Source of the DNA: Alphaproteobacteria bacterium | Lineage (GTDB): Bacteria > Pseudomonadota > Alphaproteobacteria > Rs-D84 | Reading direction: 5' to 3' | DNA: 34,753 nt | NCBI GenBank assembly: GCA_017427405.1 | Contig: JAFRSV010000009.1 | Location: 1-34,753, forward strand | Shown here: positions 30,849 to 34,753 of the stretch, piece by piece | Layout: each line of letters begins with the position of its first letter | How positions within the stretch are numbered: the stretch's first letter is position 1 | Position numbers and translations under genes: made by a program | The notes under the pieces: model-generated | What the model was told of the DNA's origin: nothing | The model's database searches: none | The model's input: the letters and a program-made list of their open reading frames with translations, nothing else

Positions 30849-33800
30849 TTAAAATCTATAAGCGTTTTTAATGTTATCGAAAAAATCCATATCAAATGAT
30901 TCTATGTATTCTACGTCTTGTTTCGGCAAACTAATACGGTTGGTGTGCAGCTCTGATTGTAAGTTTCGGGCAGTTTCTCTCCATTTTGACCAATATGCAC
31001 GACTTTTGCTGTTCATAAAACTCTCCATGGTTTGTCCAAGTTCTTGCAAACGGGGGTTTTCGATTTGTTTAAAATGCGTGGCGACATCTCTTAAAGATTC
31101 GATCCTTTGTTTTATTAAACTGTTCACGACATTGTCGCTTACTCTGTGGCCGATAGCCTGTGCCGGTCTTTCCACTGGTTGTGCTTTATATTCTGATAAT
31201 GGGTATTTTAATGGGTCTTTGCTTGGTTGAACGTAATTGTCTATGTTATAATCCAATAACCACTTGGGAGTTTGTGTTTTTCCGATATCCTGTGTGTAAT
31301 GGTAATTTTCATGTATTAAATTATCTAACGTTTTTTTAAACCCATCCCCACTCTCAGGACGAATGCCGTATGTATCATGGCCAAGTAATCGCGCCGTTGA
31401 ACCAATTCTTGAGGGATCATAACTTGCGGCGCCATTCTCGGGCGGGCGATGATAACCGACAATTAAAGGATCTTCGTTTATTAAATGTCGTATTTTACGA
31501 TTTGTTTGGTCTATAAAATCGAATTTTTCTGTGGTGGACATTTTATTCCAATTCATGTATGCCTGTGCGATATCTGGGTCTTGTGATAGATATGAGGTGA
31601 CAATTTCTTCGTACGTATTATACCATGAATCTGGGGCATCTTTTTCAAGATAAGCGTAATAATTACCAAGAGCCGTTAGGCGAACTTCTCTGTCTGCATT
31701 TGATGATGCTTGTTTTAAAAATTCTTTTTGTAATTGTTCTATATCGATATCTTTTTCTGCGTTTGCAAATACATCGTACAACTTGTACGGCCCCTTTTGG
31801 CCGACAAGTTCAAAGCGGTATCCATCGGTTTCTAAATTCTTTATGAAATCATCTACATCGACTTTTGTTATAAAGCCCGTATCAAAGAACCCTATTTTTA
31901 CTTTTTTTGTAACACCTAATGCTTGGTCAAGATATTTGCTGGCTATATCTAAATTCACACGTAATTTTGTGGTGGAATTTACAAGTTTATTAGATTTTTT
32001 TGCAATCTTCCATCCGGCTGATGCGGCCAATGTTGTAAACTGTAACCCAATTCCAACCGCACGCCAAATCTGGTCGGAATTCCAAGATTTTATATCCAAA
32101 TTTTTACGTTTATTACTTTCAACTGTTTGACCCTTTATTCCTTTTTTTACAATTTCTGTATAAAATTCTGATTCAGGTGGTATCAGGTCAAATAACCTTG
32201 CAAATTCATCATCGGCGGTTACCAATTCAGAATCCAATAAACTATCCGATTGATTTGCTAATTCTTGCAAATAATCTTTGATTAATTTTTCTGCACATTT
32301 TTGATTTTTACAACTTGCAGATTCGGTAAAAAATTTATCGGCTTTCTTATCAATACTCATTTGCGATATCAGTTCGATTGCTGAACCGGCGGTTTCTAAT
32401 CCGACTCCCGCCAAAACGACAACCGTTGGTGCCGTGGATGTGCCCAATGTGGCCACAGTTATAACCAAACCGACAACTGCGCCACCAACAATCGCCGTAT
32501 AATTTAATCCGCGTCTTAATTTTGCCGCAGATGCCGAAGAGGGCAATTCACAGATGTTTGTTTGCGGGTTCCATTTTATTTGTTTGCATTCTGGGCAAGA
32601 TGTCGCGTTTGTTGCACGCACCGCGTTACATTGTTCTTCACCAAGTCCTAAACATTTTTGTCCTGTAAACTTTCCCCCAGCAACGATGCAATCCAACGCT
32701 TGTTTTGCACCTTGTACATACTTTGTTTTTGATTCAGATAAATCATCAAAAAAGAAGTCAACCGTTGAACCATTTATTGTGCAGGTTATCATGTCATCAG
32801 AATCTGACCGACCCGCCAATTTCACGGTTACATATGTTTCCGCACATGAAAATTCCTTTATTTGAATACCGCGTGATGCAACATATTTTCTGATATATTC
32901 ATGCAATTCTGCTGTGCCTTGGGTTTGAATATCTTTGGACAAGAAATATCGACCATCTAACCCAAATGCGGTGCGTTCATATGCCGTGCCATCATACTTT
33001 ATCCCGGCATTCGCGGTTAAAATGCAATATGGTAATTGTGACGCACTTAATTCATAACCCGCACCTGCTTCGTTAACTTTGCCATGTTTTCCGGTTGAAA
33101 GTGTTCGGCTCAATGGACCCCATGATGCAAAATATCCACTGTGTGCTTTATTTAAGGCATTATTTATCATGCCGCATGCATTCTGTGTTGCACCATCGCA
33201 TATATCCCAACCCGATTTTTCACGATTATCTTTTTTCGTGGCACCTTGGAATTTATATTCGAACACAGAACAAATCCCGGTTTTAAAACTGCGGTGATTT
33301 GTAGAATCGCTTGTTCCGCGGGTGTTGTTGAATTTGAATTCATAGAATATATTTTTATCCAACGATTTGCATTGAACATAATGTGTGGTCGTTGATGTTG
33401 TCGGTGCCATGCCGGCATTCATTCCGCCACGAATTGTCGATGTGTTGTTTGTTATCTCGTTACGTGCGGTATTATTGCAAACAACTTTTTCCGTTTTATC
33501 TTTGTGATACGCATACAGTTTTGCAAGACCGGTTGCCTGAATCATGTTTGTGGTTAATGCCTGGAAATCATTTATACATTTTCCACCAGATTTATCTTTA
33601 CCGCAAACCTCATAAAATTTAATAGAAGCGTTTTTCAACAAATCTTCCACAAATGCATCACATTTTGCACCGTCCGTCATTGCGTGTGCAAAATCTGTTT
33701 GCCAACCCGCCGCCGCACACACACGGCGAATTTCGTCGGGTGTAATTCCGCCACGTTCTTTTACAATTTGATTATATTCGAATAATGCTTGGAATTGTTT

Positions 33801-33923
33801 GGTTGGTGGTATATGTTTTTTTACTATTTCGCCAACAATGTTTGAATTTATGTGTAGCAAATTGTCTGCCAGCGCAACATTGGCAAAGAACACGGATAAA
33901 AAGGCAATTAAAATTCGTTTCAT
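30849..33923 (-). CDS. Large secreted protein with Cys-rich N-half and C-terminal HENYH zincin-like domain
   Basis: 1024 residues from ATG 33923; GGAGG lies 8 bases upstream. Signal peptide MKRILIAFLSVFFANVALA. The N-terminal part to about 460 has many paired Cys (VCGKDKSGGKC, ICSVFEYK, CKSLDK, ATSCPECKQIKW), suggesting an oxidised extracytoplasmic protein. Two hydrophobic segments follow near 475-520 (YTAIVGGAVVGLVITVATLG, TVVVLAGVGLETAGSA). Then comes a mostly helical region and a C-terminal domain with LIHENYHYTQD: HENYH at 871-875 is an HExxH site, and the later EYKAQPVERPAQA offers Glu911/Glu918 as third ligand. That placement recalls toxin-type metallopeptidase domains. The start overlaps the stop of the upstream secreted gene by ATGA, so the two are translationally coupled. 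A secreted toxin or effector with its helper is my inference; no homologue is recognised. Confidence 0.65.
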   Translation of the reverse strand: MKRILIAFLSVFFANVALADNLLHINSNIVGEIVKKHIPPTKQFQALFEYNQIVKERGGITPDEIRRVCAAAGWQTDFAHAMTDGAKCDAFVEDLLKNASIKFYEVCGKDKSGGKCINDFQALTTNMIQATGLAKLYAYHKDKTEKVVCNNTARNEITNNTSTIRGGMNAGMAPTTSTTTHYVQCKSLDKNIFYEFKFNNTRGTSDSTNHRSFKTGICSVFEYKFQGATKKDNREKSGWDICDGATQNACGMINNALNKAHSGYFASWGPLSRTLSTGKHGKVNEAGAGYELSASQLPYCILTANAGIKYDGTAYERTAFGLDGRYFLSKDIQTQGTAELHEYIRKYVASRGIQIKEFSCAETYVTVKLAGRSDSDDMITCTINGSTVDFFFDDLSESKTKYVQGAKQALDCIVAGGKFTGQKCLGLGEEQCNAVRATNATSCPECKQIKWNPQTNICELPSSASAAKLRRGLNYTAIVGGAVVGLVITVATLGTSTAPTVVVLAGVGLETAGSAIELISQMSIDKKADKFFTESASCKNQKCAEKLIKDYLQELANQSDSLLDSELVTADDEFARLFDLIPPESEFYTEIVKKGIKGQTVESNKRKNLDIKSWNSDQIWRAVGIGLQFTTLAASAGWKIAKKSNKLVNSTTKLRVNLDIASKYLDQALGVTKKVKIGFFDTGFITKVDVDDFIKNLETDGYRFELVGQKGPYKLYDVFANAEKDIDIEQLQKEFLKQASSNADREVRLTALGNYYAYLEKDAPDSWYNTYEEIVTSYLSQDPDIAQAYMNWNKMSTTEKFDFIDQTNRKIRHLINEDPLIVGYHRPPENGAASYDPSRIGSTARLLGHDTYGIRPESGDGFKKTLDNLIHENYHYTQDIGKTQTPKWLLDYNIDNYVQPSKDPLKYPLSEYKAQPVERPAQAIGHRVSDNVVNSLIKQRIESLRDVATHFKQIENPRLQELGQTMESFMNSKSRAYWSKWRETARNLQSELHTNRISLPKQDVEYIESFDMDFFDNIKNAYRF

Positions 33924-34753
33924 TTTAATGCCTCCGTGCATTTTGTGGCAACTTCGGCGACTTTTTTAATTGCCGATATTTGCGTTGCATTAAATACCGT
34001 TGCAACCCCAGATGCCACCGTTGACGCCCCCGCCAGGACATTTGATGCGGTATTTAGATTTTTCTCTTTATCTGTGCGTGTGCCATCTGCGTTTTTTTGT
34101 GAACGAATACTATCACTGTTTGCAACCGCACTGGTTATTGTTCCGCTAAGTCCGGTTGTCGCGCCAATTGCACTTGAAATCATTGCACCTTTTGCGCTGG
34201 TATTTATCTTTGATATGTCAACGGTTTCAAAACCTTCGCATGCCGAAATAATACTATTTGCTTCACCGACATCCATGCCATCAATCCTTGCACGACCACG
34301 CGCACGACGAAGTTCAGATATAGCGGTTTTACAGTTATCAATCTGATTTTGCAGGTCGCCATCGGTTGTATTTTTACCCGCAATAATTGCACCGGCCACA
34401 TTTGTTGCGGTGTTTCCGGCAAGTAGACCAGTGCGCCAATTACCAAGTGACTTTGATTTTTGTGTCAGTTTATCGATTTCTGATTGTTTTGTGCTTTTGT
34501 TTGCGTGATATTCTTTTAACCAATTATCAACCTGTTCATCAGTTGGGATATCTTTATCATCTTCCATTTCGGCAAGTTCGCGCAATAAGTCATCGATTGT
34601 TTGGTCGGTTGATTCCTTTACAATGCCAACAATCGTTGCACCGGCGCCAAGTCCGGTTCCGACACCGGTTATTGCGGTGTTGATTCCCGCCATTTTTTTC
34701 AAATCAGCAAGATTTGCATCAATTCCAATACATGCGGAATATGTTTTTTGCAG
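33920..34753 (-). CDS. Secreted Gly/Ala-rich protein coupled to the large HENYH protein (runs off the right edge)
   Basis: At least 277 residues; with the left-edge piece (1-112) it becomes 305 residues with a signal peptide. After an N-terminal KTYSACIGIDANLADLKK it has four hydrophobic Gly/Ala/Ser/Thr-rich segments: INTAITGVGTGLGAGATIVG, WRTGLLAGNTATNVAGAIIAG, GAMISSAIGATTGLSGTITS and ASNVLAGASTVASGVATVF. These are separated by charged, coiled-coil-like stretches (IDDLLRELAEMEDDKD; SEIDKLTQKSK). The Gly-zipper-like segments suggest membrane association or pore-like packing; no family is recognised. The stop TGA overlaps the ATG of the following large protein. The TTG at 34702 is an internal codon, not the start. 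Confidence 0.65.
   Translation of the reverse strand: MQKTYSACIGIDANLADLKKMAGINTAITGVGTGLGAGATIVGIVKESTDQTIDDLLRELAEMEDDKDIPTDEQVDNWLKEYHANKSTKQSEIDKLTQKSKSLGNWRTGLLAGNTATNVAGAIIAGKNTTDGDLQNQIDNCKTAISELRRARGRARIDGMDVGEANSIISACEGFETVDISKINTSAKGAMISSAIGATTGLSGTITSAVANSDSIRSQKNADGTRTDKEKNLNTASNVLAGASTVASGVATVFNATQISAIKKVAEVATKCTEALK
34726..34753. repeat. 28-bp direct terminal repeat, right copy (identical to 1-28)
   Basis: Identical to bases 1-28. On the minus strand it reads in frame as LQKTYSACI in both copies. Confidence 0.9.

Noticed and set aside
1-34753. Plasmid or phage genome
   Set aside because: No replication, partition, mobilisation, capsid or packaging genes; most genes are core chromosomal functions, so circular closure alone is not enough.

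Overview
The window looks like a piece of chromosome from an uncultured, probably host-associated alphaproteobacterium. My guess is the gut RF32/Rs-D84 type lineage, but that is inferred from gene content and not proven by a marker gene. It is AT-leaning, uses ordinary sigma70 promoters (for example TTGAAA-17-TATAAT), uses TGA as a stop, and encodes a Gram-negative envelope (TolB, FtsEX, beta-barrel proteins, an autotransporter). There is no phage structural module, CRISPR array, rRNA, transposase, replication initiator or partition gene.

Layout. 1-1014: N-terminal end of a secreted protein (minus strand) and an outer-membrane barrel. 1087-3776: efp, then a strongly predicted structured leader RNA with an attenuator-like switch in front of a 69-residue ORF, a class II aldolase and a lipoprotein. 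4064-6287: a VirB2-like small membrane protein, a two-gene operon of a ribbon-helix-helix protein and an unknown 294-residue protein behind a palindromic operator, and a GIY-YIG gene enclosed by inverted repeats. 6390-11033: tolB with a coupled secreted nuclease, then the minus-strand operon ftsE-ftsX-DUF218-plsC. 11161-17764: surface-protein region with an OMP, a modular repeat protein and two paralogous secreted proteins; the last two sit between inverted copies of a ~67-bp repeat in a dense field of REP-like hairpins. 17828-22664: clpB without its N-domain, behind a heat-shock-like promoter, and an autotransporter. 22740-27110: rpmB, tRNA-Leu(CAA), a metalloprotease-like lipoprotein, a YqaA-type membrane protein, rbfA and lepA. 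27127-28979: two small Cys-containing proteins and a catalytically dead integrase-like protein. 29093-30704: acpP and fabF. 30849-34753: a translationally coupled pair of secreted proteins, one very large with a C-terminal HENYH motif.

How it fits together. Housekeeping genes for translation (efp, rpmB, rbfA, lepA, tRNA-Leu), fatty-acid and phospholipid synthesis (acpP, fabF, plsC), envelope division (tolB, ftsEX) and protein quality control (clpB) alternate with fast-evolving surface genes. Intergenic spaces carry several repeat families. The most distinctive is a TTAGTG-rich repeat whose units supply or abut the stop codons of at least five genes.

Topology. Bases 1-28 and 34726-34753 are identical, and the reading frame of the terminal minus-strand gene continues through this overlap to give a 305-residue protein with a good signal peptide. 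The sequence therefore closes on itself as a 34725-bp circle. Given the housekeeping content this may be an assembly-graph or tandem-duplication effect and not a real replicon.
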